From NCBI RefSeq assembly GCF_000426485.1, contig NZ_KE384529.1:62001-126000 (forward strand): a stretch of 64,000 nt of DNA, read 5' to 3'. Position 1 is the stretch's first letter. Each line of letters opens with the position of its first letter. The position numbers were made by a program, and so were the translations under genes. The DNA comes from Indolivaga capnocytophagoides DSM 22835. Lineage in GTDB: Bacteria; Bacteroidota; Bacteroidia; Bacteroidales; Dysgonomonadaceae. Below, in pieces: positions 1-7,475 of the stretch. The notes below the pieces were generated by a model that saw only the letters and a list, made by a program, of their open reading frames with translations, ran no database searches and had not been told where the DNA came from.

Positions 1-424
1 GGAAGTTAAAGATGTATTAAAAGCTGAACTTCTTAAAGACAAGAAAGCTGAAAAGATGATAGCTGACATGAAAGCTAAAAACTTAACATCTCTTGATGCT
101 TATGCACAATCGCTAGGTTCAAAAGTAGATACAGTTAAGTTTGTGACTTTCAATACTCCAAACATTATGGGTATCGGTCGTGAATCAGCATTAAATGTAT
201 ATGCAGAAGTAGGTCAGGTAAATAAACTGGCTGGTCCTGTAAAAGGAGACAACGGAGTATTGGTACTTACTGTTCTAAATAAAACAGATCAAAGTAAAGA
301 CTTCAATGTACAATCATTCAAACAAACAGCTAATAACCAAAATATGTATCGCATCATGTCTCAAGCGACACAAGTGCTGAAAGAGAAGCTGGATGTAAAA
401 GACAATAGAATTGCGTTCTTCTAA
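1..424 (+). CDS. Peptidylprolyl isomerase, PpiD/SurA type (C-terminal end only)
   Basis: The reading frame enters from the left edge (first full codon at base 2) and ends at TAA 422-424, so only about 140 C-terminal residues are visible. Lys-rich helical sequence, then a segment around residues 50-75 ending in KGDNGVLVLTVLNK, then a helical tail (MYRIMSQATQVLKEKL) resemble the C-terminus of membrane-anchored PpiD-like periplasmic foldases of Bacteroidetes. Those proteins have a SurA-type N-terminal chaperone domain and one or two parvulin domains, which cannot be seen here. A clear intrinsic terminator follows, so this is the last gene of its transcript. The family call is from pattern recognition of a fragment and is moderate. 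Confidence 0.65.
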   Translation, partial: EVKDVLKAELLKDKKAEKMIADMKAKNLTSLDAYAQSLGSKVDTVKFVTFNTPNIMGIGRESALNVYAEVGQVNKLAGPVKGDNGVLVLTVLNKTDQSKDFNVQSFKQTANNQNMYRIMSQATQVLKEKLDVKDNRIAFF

Positions 425-448
425 TAGAGATCGTTTATCTTATATAGT

Positions 449-486
449 AAAAGAGAATACCTTAAACAAGTATTCTCTTTTTTCTT
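449..486 (+). terminator. Intrinsic terminator after the PpiD-like gene
   Basis: Arms AAGAGAATAC (451-460) and GTATTCTCTT (470-479) form a perfect 10-bp stem with a 9-base loop, followed by a T-rich run. Confidence 0.85.
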
Positions 487-532
487 TTCATAAGAATTCG
501 CTATTTTTGCAATAGACTATCGATACTGAAAA

Positions 533-1195
533 ATGAAGAAAAAAGAGAGATTCGAACACGTTATCAACTGGTTCGAGACCAACGTTCCGGTTGCAGTAAC
601 TGAATTACATTACGACAATCACTTTCATCTGCTCATTGCGGTTATACTATCAGCTCAATGTACTGATAAAAGAATAAATATGATAACCCCTCCCCTTTTC
701 GAGTCATACCCTACTCCTGAAGTTATGGCCGAAGCGTCAGTTGATGAAATATATGAATACATAAAAAGTGTATCTTATCCTAACAACAAAGCTAAAAATC
801 TAGTAGGAATGGCTAAGAAACTGGTTTCTGATTTCGGAGGAAAAGTTCCTGACTCAATGGATAAATTAGAATCGATTCCAGGCGTGGGACGTAAAACAGC
901 CAATGTTATTCTATCAGTGGCATTCGATAAACCGGCAATGGCTGTGGATACTCATGTCTTTAGAGTTTCAAACAGGATAGGCTTAACTACGAATTCTAAA
1001 ACCCCATTGGAAACAGAACGAGAATTGGTAAAGTATATACCATCTAGACTGTTATCAATAGCTCACCATTGGCTTATTCTCCACGGAAGATATATATGTA
1101 CTGCAAGAAGTCCCAAATGTGAAGAGTGCGGAATCAAACAATGGTGTCAATATTACTTTAAGATTAACGGAGTGAAATCTGTAAAACAAGACTAG
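533..1195 (+). CDS. nth: Endonuclease III (DNA glycosylase/AP lyase)
   Basis: Base-excision repair enzyme that removes oxidised pyrimidines and cleaves the abasic site. The 220 residues match the family length. The helix-hairpin-helix around residues 113-145 reads ESIPGVGRKTAN, giving the Schiff-base Lys121, and is followed by AVDTHVFRV with the catalytic Asp139. Four cysteines at 189, 196, 199 and 205 have the C-x6-C-x2-C-x5-C spacing of the [4Fe-4S] cluster. The ATG at 533 starts a typical N-terminus (KKKERFEHVINWF). The stop TAG overlaps the stop of the convergent glycosyltransferase gene within one CTAG. Confidence 0.96.
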   Translation: MKKKERFEHVINWFETNVPVAVTELHYDNHFHLLIAVILSAQCTDKRINMITPPLFESYPTPEVMAEASVDEIYEYIKSVSYPNNKAKNLVGMAKKLVSDFGGKVPDSMDKLESIPGVGRKTANVILSVAFDKPAMAVDTHVFRVSNRIGLTTNSKTPLETERELVKYIPSRLLSIAHHWLILHGRYICTARSPKCEECGIKQWCQYYFKINGVKSVKQD

Positions 1196-2358
1196 TACAG
1201 CTCAAGTATAGACTCAACCTCTTTGAGCCATCTGCTGTAATCAAAGCGGCTCAGGCATTCCTCATGTGTTCTTACATAATGAGCTCTCAAGGAAGGATCA
1301 TCCAACACCTTCTTCATTGCCTGATATACGCCCTCTTGGCTATTTTCTGTCAGGATACCATATTTCCCATGTCCAACCACATCCTCGGGACCTCCGCATT
1401 GAGTAGTGATTACAGGCGTACCCAAAGTTATAGATTCCAGTAAGGTCAGAGCAAAACTCTCTCGCGAAGATGGACATAAAAACCAATCAGCATTTTTCAT
1501 AAAAGGAAAAGGATTATCAACCCGTCCCAACATAAACACCTCTTGTTCTAAGCCTCTATTCTTAACCTGATTCTGTAAATTATCGAACTCCATACCATCA
1601 CCCAAAATAGTAACATTAAGTTTATATCCTTCCGATAGTAATCGTTCTACAGCCTGAATCACTCTATCAACTGTTTTCTCATATGACAAACGTATAACTA
1701 CAATAAACTTCAGACCCTCTACTTCTTTTCTCACTAACTGCTCTTCGGCTTTCTTTACAATATTGGATAAATCCAAAGCATTGTATAAAACAATCAGCTC
1801 TTTTTGCGACTTGCCTCTATGATAAATATTGATATACCCCTCTTTCGAAGAATCCGACACACACACAACTTTGTTATATTTATCAAAAGACCGAGCCATT
1901 TTCACTATTTGAAGTCTGTTTAAAGTATAGCCTAGCCATTCTCTTACTGAATGACTTGTATAATTACGAACAAAAGGTTGATTTTGAATCCAAAGCACCT
2001 TGAATAATTTCATCCGACTGAACATGATCGAATGAAAGCAGTCTTTAAAACAGACAATCTGATCATAATCATTTTCTCGAAACTTAACCAGCCTGCTATA
2101 TAAAGCAGGTAAAAAAATAAGCAAATTCTTATAGAAAACGCGTTTAAGTCCTACTTGTTCTTCTTTGAACAGATATTTAATTTCCACTTTATCGGAAACC
2201 CGACTCAGCAATACATTCTTTTCCGAAGGATTCGGTAATAATAAAGTCACTCTGCAATTATCCCTTTCAACCAGATGATTCAACAAGTTTACAAGAAGAA
2301 TTTCTGTCCCTCCCATAAAAAAGCAATCATTAAATATCAGAATCCTTTTTTGAGTCAT
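1192..2358 (-). CDS. Glycosyltransferase, family 4 / GT-B fold
   Basis: Cytoplasmic sugar transferase likely working on surface polysaccharide or glycolipid; donor and acceptor cannot be told. The N-terminal Rossmann half starts RILIFNDCFFMGGTEILLVNLL, the GG-T-E-LL pattern of GT4 enzymes. The C-terminal half has FIVVIRLSYEKTVDRVIQAV, then LNVTILGDG and the donor-site stretch FLCPSSRESFALTLLESITLGTPVITTQCGGPEDVV with the E-x7-E motif. Length of 388 residues is normal. It converges with nth, sharing four bases, and is preceded closely by the ferredoxin terminator, so it probably has its own promoter. No other polysaccharide gene lies nearby. Confidence 0.9.
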   Translation of the reverse strand: MTQKRILIFNDCFFMGGTEILLVNLLNHLVERDNCRVTLLLPNPSEKNVLLSRVSDKVEIKYLFKEEQVGLKRVFYKNLLIFLPALYSRLVKFRENDYDQIVCFKDCFHSIMFSRMKLFKVLWIQNQPFVRNYTSHSVREWLGYTLNRLQIVKMARSFDKYNKVVCVSDSSKEGYINIYHRGKSQKELIVLYNALDLSNIVKKAEEQLVRKEVEGLKFIVVIRLSYEKTVDRVIQAVERLLSEGYKLNVTILGDGMEFDNLQNQVKNRGLEQEVFMLGRVDNPFPFMKNADWFLCPSSRESFALTLLESITLGTPVITTQCGGPEDVVGHGKYGILTENSQEGVYQAMKKVLDDPSLRAHYVRTHEECLSRFDYSRWLKEVESILELY

Positions 2359-2408
2359 AAATGCTTATTCAAATTAGAAAAAAGGGCAACACCGATAAAA
2401 TATATAGA

Positions 2409-2438
2409 TAAAAAAAGGACTACATTTTCGGTAGTCCT
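2409..2438 (-). terminator. Intrinsic terminator of the ferredoxin gene
   Basis: Stem AGGACTAC (2416-2423) with GTAGTCCT (2431-2438). Read on the minus strand it is followed by a run of seven T, placing it 25 bases after the ferredoxin stop. Confidence 0.85.
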
Positions 2439-2462
2439 CTATGCTTTTAATTAATCCCAGAA

Positions 2463-2630
2463 TTATGCCGGACTAATTGCGCTTGTAGGACATACATCCG
2501 CACAAGTACCACAATCAGTACAAGTATCTGGATCAATTGTATAGATTTCACCTTCAGCAATCGCACTTACAGGACACTCATCAATACAAGTTCCGCATGC
2601 GATACAATCTTCACTAATAACGTAAGCCAT
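2463..2630 (-). CDS. 2[4Fe-4S] ferredoxin, clostridial type
   Basis: Small electron carrier of 55 residues. ATG is the complement of 2628-2630 and TAA that of 2463-2465. Two cluster-binding motifs are visible, [12 protein letters not shown] and [12 protein letters not shown], both C-x2-C-x2-C-x3-C-P, giving two [4Fe-4S] clusters. The protein starts MAYVISEDC, as in clostridial-type ferredoxins. It stands as a single-gene transcript with a near-ideal promoter on its right and its own terminator on its left, suggesting strong constitutive expression. Likely partners are ferredoxin-dependent oxidoreductases such as the 2-oxoacid oxidoreductase at 47-50 kb (inference). Confidence 0.95.
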   Translation of the reverse strand: MAYVISEDCIACGTCIDECPVSAIAEGEIYTIDPDTCTDCGTCADVCPTSAISPA

Positions 2631-2675
2631 GACTCTTAAAATTTTATGTTAATACTAACTTAATATATGACAGAA

Positions 2676-2705
2676 CAAAGATAAACTGTTTTTTGTACTA
2701 TACAA
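2676..2705 (-). promoter_or_regulatory. Bacteroidetes promoter for the ferredoxin gene
   Basis: On the minus strand a TTG (complement of 2703-2705) lies 19 bases before TATCTTTG (complement of 2676-2683). This matches the Bacteroidetes -33/-7 consensus. It is 46 bases upstream of the ferredoxin ATG. Confidence 0.75.
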
Positions 2706-2906
2706 ACTGATTTGCGTTAGATAATGCCAATATTTAATTAATTTTGTCAGTCAGAGATTACATTATAAGGGATAAAAAACTTAATTACAATATTATAAAT
2801 AAACTGTATAATTATATTCGTTTATTCTTATATTATCTTTATTTTTACACATTCTAAAGTAACTCAACCTTGAGTTTATGTAATAACCACGTACAAAAAG
2901 AACAAA

Positions 2907-3626
2907 TTGAAACGTTATAATTTATATATAGTCTTAATATTCACTTTGCTATTTTTTTGCAGCAATCATTCATATTCTCAAAATCGTAAGCCTAAAAACC
3001 TCCCATTTGCAGACCAAAAACTATTCCATTTAGGCTTTACAGTAGGGATCAATGCTCAAGATCTTATTTTATCACATACAGGTTTTGCTAATAAAGATAA
3101 GTCTGTATGGTATTCGGAGATCCCTTCCTATTCAGTCGGTTTCAGTGTGGGTTTTATTGCCGATCGGTATATCAATCAATATATGAACCTACGGGTTGTG
3201 CCAACTCTTCATTTTGGAGAAAAACGATTTACGTTCAGAGAGGAAAACGGACTGAAAGACAATTTCGAAGCGTCTATTAAGACGAATTACCTTTCGCTTC
3301 CTGTTCACATGCGTTTCAGCTCCGAACGATTCAATAACATACGGCCTTATGTTCTTGCAGGAGGTTTTGTCAACACACAGATAGGCAACCCTAAAGCTCC
3401 GGTCATAAAACTTGAAAATCTGGATTATGGGATTGATATCGGATTAGGTTGCAATTTATACTTTCCTCTGTTTAAGTTAAGCCCCGAACTTCGGTTTTCA
3501 TTTGGCTTAAGAGACCTTATCGTAAAAGACCGTCCCGACATTACCGACCCGGATATGCAGGTGTTTACCAATGCTCTGAAATCGGGAAAATCACGGATGA
3601 TTACGCTTACATTTAATTTTGAATAA
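2907..3626 (+). CDS. porT: PorT-like outer-membrane beta-barrel protein (type IX secretion)
   Basis: Probable PorT/SprT, an outer-membrane protein needed for type IX secretion and gliding in Bacteroidetes. It has an N-terminal signal peptide (hydrophobic YIVLIFTLLFFCSNHSYS, cleavage before QNRKP). Then comes LPFADQKLFHLGFTVGIN, the conserved PorT opening, and alternating barrel strands ending in the outer-membrane-type terminus ITLTFNFE. At 239 residues it fits the family. The start is TTG at 2907; no ATG before the signal peptide is in frame. No other T9SS genes (porKLMN, porU, sprA) are in the window, so it stands alone, as porT often does. A generic porin-family protein is the alternative. 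Confidence 0.75.
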   Translation: MKRYNLYIVLIFTLLFFCSNHSYSQNRKPKNLPFADQKLFHLGFTVGINAQDLILSHTGFANKDKSVWYSEIPSYSVGFSVGFIADRYINQYMNLRVVPTLHFGEKRFTFREENGLKDNFEASIKTNYLSLPVHMRFSSERFNNIRPYVLAGGFVNTQIGNPKAPVIKLENLDYGIDIGLGCNLYFPLFKLSPELRFSFGLRDLIVKDRPDITDPDMQVFTNALKSGKSRMITLTFNFE

Positions 3627-3646
3627 TAGAATATAAATAAACTCAC

Positions 3647-3979
3647 ATGCAAGAAGACGAAAACTGGGACGATCCTTCAATCAAGGAATATACTGATATG
3701 CAGAAATATGCATTTGTAACAAAACGTGCCATCGAAAAAGATTTTGTAGGATATTGTTATCGCGAAAATACAGAATTTAAGATAGACAGCGGATGGCGTT
3801 TTATTTACGGCGACGAAGACGAAACATATCTTGATAACCCTGATAATACAATAACTAAAGATCTCGCAGAAGTTGCCGAATGGAAACCTCAACTAAAAGA
3901 AATTCTGGGATCTCGGCGGGGATCGGAATTTGAATGGGATGATGATAAACAAATCTATAACCACATCACAGAAGAATAA
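3647..3979 (+). CDS. DUF2185 / Imm33-like protein
   Basis: Small acidic cytoplasmic protein of 110 residues with no signal peptide. The core FVTKRAIEKDFVGYCYRE followed by DSGWRFIYGDEDETYLDNPDN matches DUF2185, a domain also called immunity protein 33. These occur beside polymorphic toxins or as solitary copies. No toxin gene adjoins it here: the left neighbour is porT, 20 bases upstream on the same strand, and the right is an L,D-transpeptidase. Cotranscription with porT is likely from the spacing. The biochemical role is unknown. Confidence 0.75.
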   Translation: MQEDENWDDPSIKEYTDMQKYAFVTKRAIEKDFVGYCYRENTEFKIDSGWRFIYGDEDETYLDNPDNTITKDLAEVAEWKPQLKEILGSRRGSEFEWDDDKQIYNHITEE

Positions 3980-4013
3980 TATAAAATAGTGATTTTAAAT
4001 CATTAAATAAAAA

Positions 4014-4032
4014 AAGGTTACAAAGGTTACAG
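4014..4032 (+). repeat. GGTTAC dispersed repeat, copy A
   Basis: AAGGTTACAAAGGTTACAG, followed by CTGTACACTTTTCGG and GTTACTTT. The same block recurs at 34443, at 34546 and, on the other strand, at 28159. Confidence 0.6.
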
Positions 4033-4160
4033 CGAAACTGTACACTTTTCGGTTGTTACTTTATTGGTCATTATCACATTTCATCATTAAATTTCAGCCA
4101 TTCAAAGAACACTTTTTTCACAAGAGGATCTGGGACTCAAAGAATACTTTCAGTATAGAT

Positions 4161-4192
4161 AAAACCGGTAACAACAGCCGGTTTTCCTTTTT
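4161..4192 (+). terminator. Intrinsic terminator downstream of the DUF2185 gene
   Basis: AAAACCGG (4161-4168) pairs with CCGGTTTT (4178-4185), followed by CCTTTTTT. It probably ends the porT-DUF2185 transcript, 180 bases after the DUF2185 stop. Confidence 0.75.
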
Positions 4193-4288
4193 TATAAGTG
4201 AGAAGCAAAAACAATTACGAATTAACATTTGTTATAAGTAGAAATTATTTAAGCAATTAAGGTCACCACTTAATTATTCTATATAAAT

Positions 4289-5302
4289 ATGACTATAAAA
4301 AAACACTCATTATCTTTATTCATTACACTATGGGTATTCTTCGGAATTTCATGCAATGAACCAGTATCCACTCCGATTGTTGAAACAGTAGCAGACACCA
4401 CAAAAATAGAAGAAGAGCAACAACCAAAGTCAATCGATCCGGCAAGCATCAAAATAGAAAAAGAACTGTTATATGATAAATATACCCTTGAAGATACATA
4501 TCCGTACAAAGATACAACCCGTCAATACCAATGGGATAAGATAAAAAAAGGGCTCGCCTTTGTTGACTCCATCCGCAACGAGCCATCTTCGTGGGCTGTA
4601 TTACAAAATTATAAAAACCTGAACGGAGAAGCTCCATTGGTGAGAAATTACAAACGGAATGCCTATACCCGCATTGCCGATTCGCTGGGAGTAGAACGTT
4701 ATCAATCAGTTCCGTTATATTATGTCAATGACTCGATTAAACCCGAGTGTTATGGCAGAGATGGATGGCTGGTGAAATACATCGAAAAAGAAGGAACTTT
4801 CGATAAAATAGCCACTGTTGATATACATGGAGAATGGATTGTTCCTCAAAGATACATCAAGCAACTGAGCGATACCACCATCTTCAACAAAGTTATTTTT
4901 ATAGATACTTCGAATCAGAATATTGCAACTTTGGAAAAATCGGACTCCGGATGGCTGGTCAGAAGTATGAATCCTGCAACAACAGGACGTCATCAACCGC
5001 CTCATATGCAAGAAACACCCACAGGTATATTTGTAATTCAGGAGAAGAAATTCAAAATGCACTACTTAGTCGATGGCAGTTCCGAAATCGGAGGATTTGC
5101 TCCATACGCCAGCCGTTTTACCAACGGTGCATATATACACGGCATTCCGGTAAATGCTCCGTCAACACAGACAATCGAATTTAGTGCATCATTAGGTACA
5201 ACTCCCCGGTCACACATGTGCGTAAGGAACGCGACCTCGCACGCCAAGTTTGTCTATGATTGGGCTCCGACCTTATCTACTTTAGTTTTTGTGATTGATT
5301 AA
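4289..5302 (+). CDS. L,D-transpeptidase lipoprotein (YkuD fold)
   Basis: Likely cell-wall enzyme forming 3-3 peptidoglycan crosslinks or attaching proteins to peptidoglycan. The N-terminus MTIKKHSLSLFITLWVFFGISC has a lipobox with Cys22, followed by an acidic/Pro linker, so it should be lipid-anchored in the envelope. The C-terminal catalytic domain has YIHGIP (His284), and SLGTTPRSHMCVRN places the nucleophile Cys311 in an S-H-x-C-V-R motif, with Met where Gly is usual. Length is 337 residues. A second L,D-transpeptidase with a different catalytic signature follows 75 bases downstream behind its own promoter. The substrate is not predictable. Confidence 0.88.
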   Translation: MTIKKHSLSLFITLWVFFGISCNEPVSTPIVETVADTTKIEEEQQPKSIDPASIKIEKELLYDKYTLEDTYPYKDTTRQYQWDKIKKGLAFVDSIRNEPSSWAVLQNYKNLNGEAPLVRNYKRNAYTRIADSLGVERYQSVPLYYVNDSIKPECYGRDGWLVKYIEKEGTFDKIATVDIHGEWIVPQRYIKQLSDTTIFNKVIFIDTSNQNIATLEKSDSGWLVRSMNPATTGRHQPPHMQETPTGIFVIQEKKFKMHYLVDGSSEIGGFAPYASRFTNGAYIHGIPVNAPSTQTIEFSASLGTTPRSHMCVRNATSHAKFVYDWAPTLSTLVFVID

Positions 5303-5335
5303 GACAATTAACATTCTGTTTAACAATTAAATAAT

Positions 5336-5343
5336 TAACTTTG
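5336..5343 (+). promoter_or_regulatory. Promoter -7 element before the second L,D-transpeptidase
   Basis: TAACTTTG fits TAnnTTTG and lies 35 bases before the ATG at 5378. The -33 box is weak. Confidence 0.5.
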
Positions 5344-5377
5344 CATCAAATTTTTATTTTTCAGGATAGTATTAAAA

Positions 5378-6058
5378 ATGCAAAGAATATTTATATACCT
5401 TTTATTATTTATCATACCGGTAAGCAAATCAAATACTGAAAGCAAAACCGTTGATAAACCAGAAGAAAACAATTCTGTCTCGGAATGTTACCAGCTATAT
5501 ACTGATATGCATCTCCAGAACGAAGTTAACTATAAAGCCTTTGAAGAGGCGTATACCGGATATCAGAAGGTAAAAGAGATCAAAAAGAATATTGTCACTT
5601 TGATTGACTTCACAAAGCCATCTACAGAAAACAGGTTATTTGTACTTGACATGAAATCCCGAAAAGTATTGTATTCCACGCTGGTTTCTCATGGCAAAAA
5701 CAGCGGAGAAAAATATGCAACATCCTTTTCGAATGAAAATAACTCTCTGCAAAGTTCTCTTGGGTTTTATATAACAGAAAATACGTATCAGGGAAAGAAT
5801 GGGTATTCCCTTATTTTAAACGGATTAGAAAAAGGCATAAATGACCATGCCAAACAAAGAGCCATTGTTGTACATGGTGCGGCATATTCGAATCCCTCGG
5901 TTATAAAAAGCGGACGACTCGGTCGTAGTTTCGGCTGCCCTGCCCTGCCCCAAAATCTATCACGTCCTATTATTAATACAATCAAGGACGGAAGCCTGTT
6001 ATTTATATATGCAAACAACGAAAAGTACCGGAAAGATAGTCCGATACTTTCGATGTAA
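5378..6058 (+). CDS. Murein L,D-transpeptidase catalytic domain protein (YkuD_2 type)
   Basis: Secreted or periplasmic protein of 226 residues; the N-terminus (RIFIYLLLFIIPVSKS) is a signal sequence. The domain resembles the L,D-transpeptidase family with the extended SFGCPAL motif: NRLFVLDMKSRKVLYSTLVSHGKNSG, then AIVVHGAAYSN with His166, then GRSFGCPALP with catalytic Cys187. This family is distinct from the YkuD protein encoded just upstream, although both use a Cys/His pair. It has its own -7 element. It converges on fbaB with 50 bases between the stops and no obvious terminator. Exact crosslinking activity is inference. Confidence 0.85.
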   Translation: MQRIFIYLLLFIIPVSKSNTESKTVDKPEENNSVSECYQLYTDMHLQNEVNYKAFEEAYTGYQKVKEIKKNIVTLIDFTKPSTENRLFVLDMKSRKVLYSTLVSHGKNSGEKYATSFSNENNSLQSSLGFYITENTYQGKNGYSLILNGLEKGINDHAKQRAIVVHGAAYSNPSVIKSGRLGRSFGCPALPQNLSRPIINTIKDGSLLFIYANNEKYRKDSPILSM

Positions 6059-6107
6059 AGCTACAGAACTGGTAAGTCAATGAACTGCAGCCTTAGTTAT
6101 TTAGAGA

Positions 6108-7163
6108 TTATGCTAATGTAATATCCTTATCCAGATATACATCCTGTATGGTATTCAATAACTCAACACCTTCTTTCATTGATTTCTGGAATGCTTTACG
6201 TCCGCAAATCAATCCCATGCCTCCGGCACGTTTATTGATAACAGCAGTAGAGACAGCATCTTTCAGGTCGGATGCTCCATGAGATTCTCCACCTGAATTA
6301 ATCAAACCTACACGTCCCATGTATCCATTGGCTACTTGATAACGGCAAAGATCAATCGGGTGATCAGTAGTCAGTTCGGAATACATCTTAGGATTAGTTT
6401 TACCAAACTTAATAGTTGTAAACCCTCCGTTATTGGTCGGGAGTTTCTGTTTTACAATATCAGCCTTAATAGTTACTCCTAAATGATTAGCCTGTCCTGT
6501 AAGGTCTGCTGCTGACGAATAGTCGACTCCATCTTTAGTAAAAGCAGAATTACGCAAATAACACCAAAGAATTGTAACCATGCCCAACTCATGAGCATAA
6601 TCAAAAGCTTTCGCTATTTCGACTAATTGACGGCGGCTTTCTTCCGAACCAAAATAAATAGTCGCACCAACAGCTACAGCCCCCATATTCCAAGCATCCT
6701 TAACGGTTCCGAACAAAATCTGATCATAAGTATTTGGATACGATAATAATTCGTTGTGATTGATTTTAACAACAAAAGGTATCTTATGTGCATACTTACG
6801 GGCAACAGAACTTAAAACCCCAAATGTAGATGCCACAGCATTACATCCACCTTCCACAGCGAGCTTAACGATATTTTCGGAATCAAAATAAATAGGATTA
6901 GGAGCAAAAGAAGCACCTGCTGTATGTTCAATACCCTGATCGACAGGAAGTATTGATATATATCCAGTTCCGGACAGCCTTCCGTGATTTAATAAGGAAC
7001 TATAACTATTGAGAGTTTGTAAATTACGATCCGAATCTACCCACACATCTTCAATAATCGAAGGACTTGGCGCATGAATCAATGATTTATCAATAGTCTT
7101 ACATGTGTGATCCAATAAATAAGAAGCGGAATCTCCTAAAATCTGTTCAATCTTCATAATCAT
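6108..7163 (-). CDS. fbaB: Fructose-bisphosphate aldolase, class I (FbaB/DhnA type)
   Basis: Cytoplasmic enzyme cleaving fructose 1,6-bisphosphate to glyceraldehyde 3-phosphate and dihydroxyacetone phosphate through a Schiff base. Diagnostic stretches are [15 protein letters not shown] near the N-terminus, then [25 protein letters not shown], and late [16 protein letters not shown] with [13 protein letters not shown]. Length of 351 residues matches the archaeal/bacterial DhnA class. Two ATGs lie in frame (7163 and 7157); either gives a normal N-terminus ([14 protein letters not shown]). A perfect copy of the GGTCTGAGACC palindrome ends 13 bases before the start, inside the presumed leader, so it may influence translation or transcription here. 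Confidence 0.95.
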   Translation of the reverse strand: MIMKIEQILGDSASYLLDHTCKTIDKSLIHAPSPSIIEDVWVDSDRNLQTLNSYSSLLNHGRLSGTGYISILPVDQGIEHTAGASFAPNPIYFDSENIVKLAVEGGCNAVASTFGVLSSVARKYAHKIPFVVKINHNELLSYPNTYDQILFGTVKDAWNMGAVAVGATIYFGSEESRRQLVEIAKAFDYAHELGMVTILWCYLRNSAFTKDGVDYSSAADLTGQANHLGVTIKADIVKQKLPTNNGGFTTIKFGKTNPKMYSELTTDHPIDLCRYQVANGYMGRVGLINSGGESHGASDLKDAVSTAVINKRAGGMGLICGRKAFQKSMKEGVELLNTIQDVYLDKDITLA

Positions 7164-7175
7164 TTGTTTTTTTAG

Positions 7176-7188
7176 AGGTCTGAGACCT
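7176..7188. repeat. GGTCTGAGACC palindrome, copy 1
   Basis: AGGTCTGAGACCT, perfect except for the central base, then TAA. It lies 13 bases upstream of the fbaB start codon. Confidence 0.8.
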
Positions 7189-7404
7189 TAATTATTTTGA
7201 TTCTAAATAAGATATGTGAATAAAAGCCTTATCGCTTACTATTCCACATTATCAACTATTCATACTTATGGTATATTATTAAAACGTATTTCGTTTGGAG
7301 ATAGTTTCTTTTAAATATTAATAATTTGTTAAAATCTAAGATTATTTAACAATATCTCTGATTGATAAAGATATGCCCCAAAGCTGATTATTTATTTTTT
7401 TTGT

Positions 7405-7412
7405 TATCTTTG
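7405..7412 (+). promoter_or_regulatory. Promoter -7 element for the PEPCK-like gene
   Basis: TATCTTTG matches TAnnTTTG, 64 bases before the ATG at 7476. A clear -33 box is not visible. Confidence 0.5.
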
Positions 7413-7475
7413 CTTGCCTCTCAAAACAAAAAGACATTGAATAACTAGTAATAATAATCAAAGAGTAAAAAGAAT

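Larger units (their letters stand above)
3980..4288 (+). other. Intergenic region 3980-4288
   Basis: No convincing gene. It holds one copy of the GGTTAC repeat (4014-4032), a terminator hairpin (4161-4190) and an AT-rich leader before the L,D-transpeptidase. A 62-codon open frame at 4053-4241 runs through the terminator and has no recognisable protein, so it was not called. Confidence 0.6.
7164..7475. other. Divergent intergenic region fbaB / PEPCK-like gene
   Basis: 312 bases between two divergent genes. It contains the palindrome copy at 7176-7188 close to fbaB and the TATCTTTG element at 7405 for the rightward gene. The middle is AT-rich with no open frame worth calling. Confidence 0.6.

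Noticed and set aside
2907-3626. A type IX secretion gene cluster around porT
   Set aside because: No porKLMN, sprA or C-terminal sorting domain was found nearby; porT stands alone.
4053-4241. 62-codon frame between DUF2185 and the L,D-transpeptidase
   Set aside because: It runs through a clear terminator hairpin and has no family-like features.
7176-7188. GGTCTGAGACC as a restriction-modification target
   Set aside because: It does contain the hexamer GAGACC, but there is no methylase or restriction gene in the window, and the conserved dyad is longer than that site.
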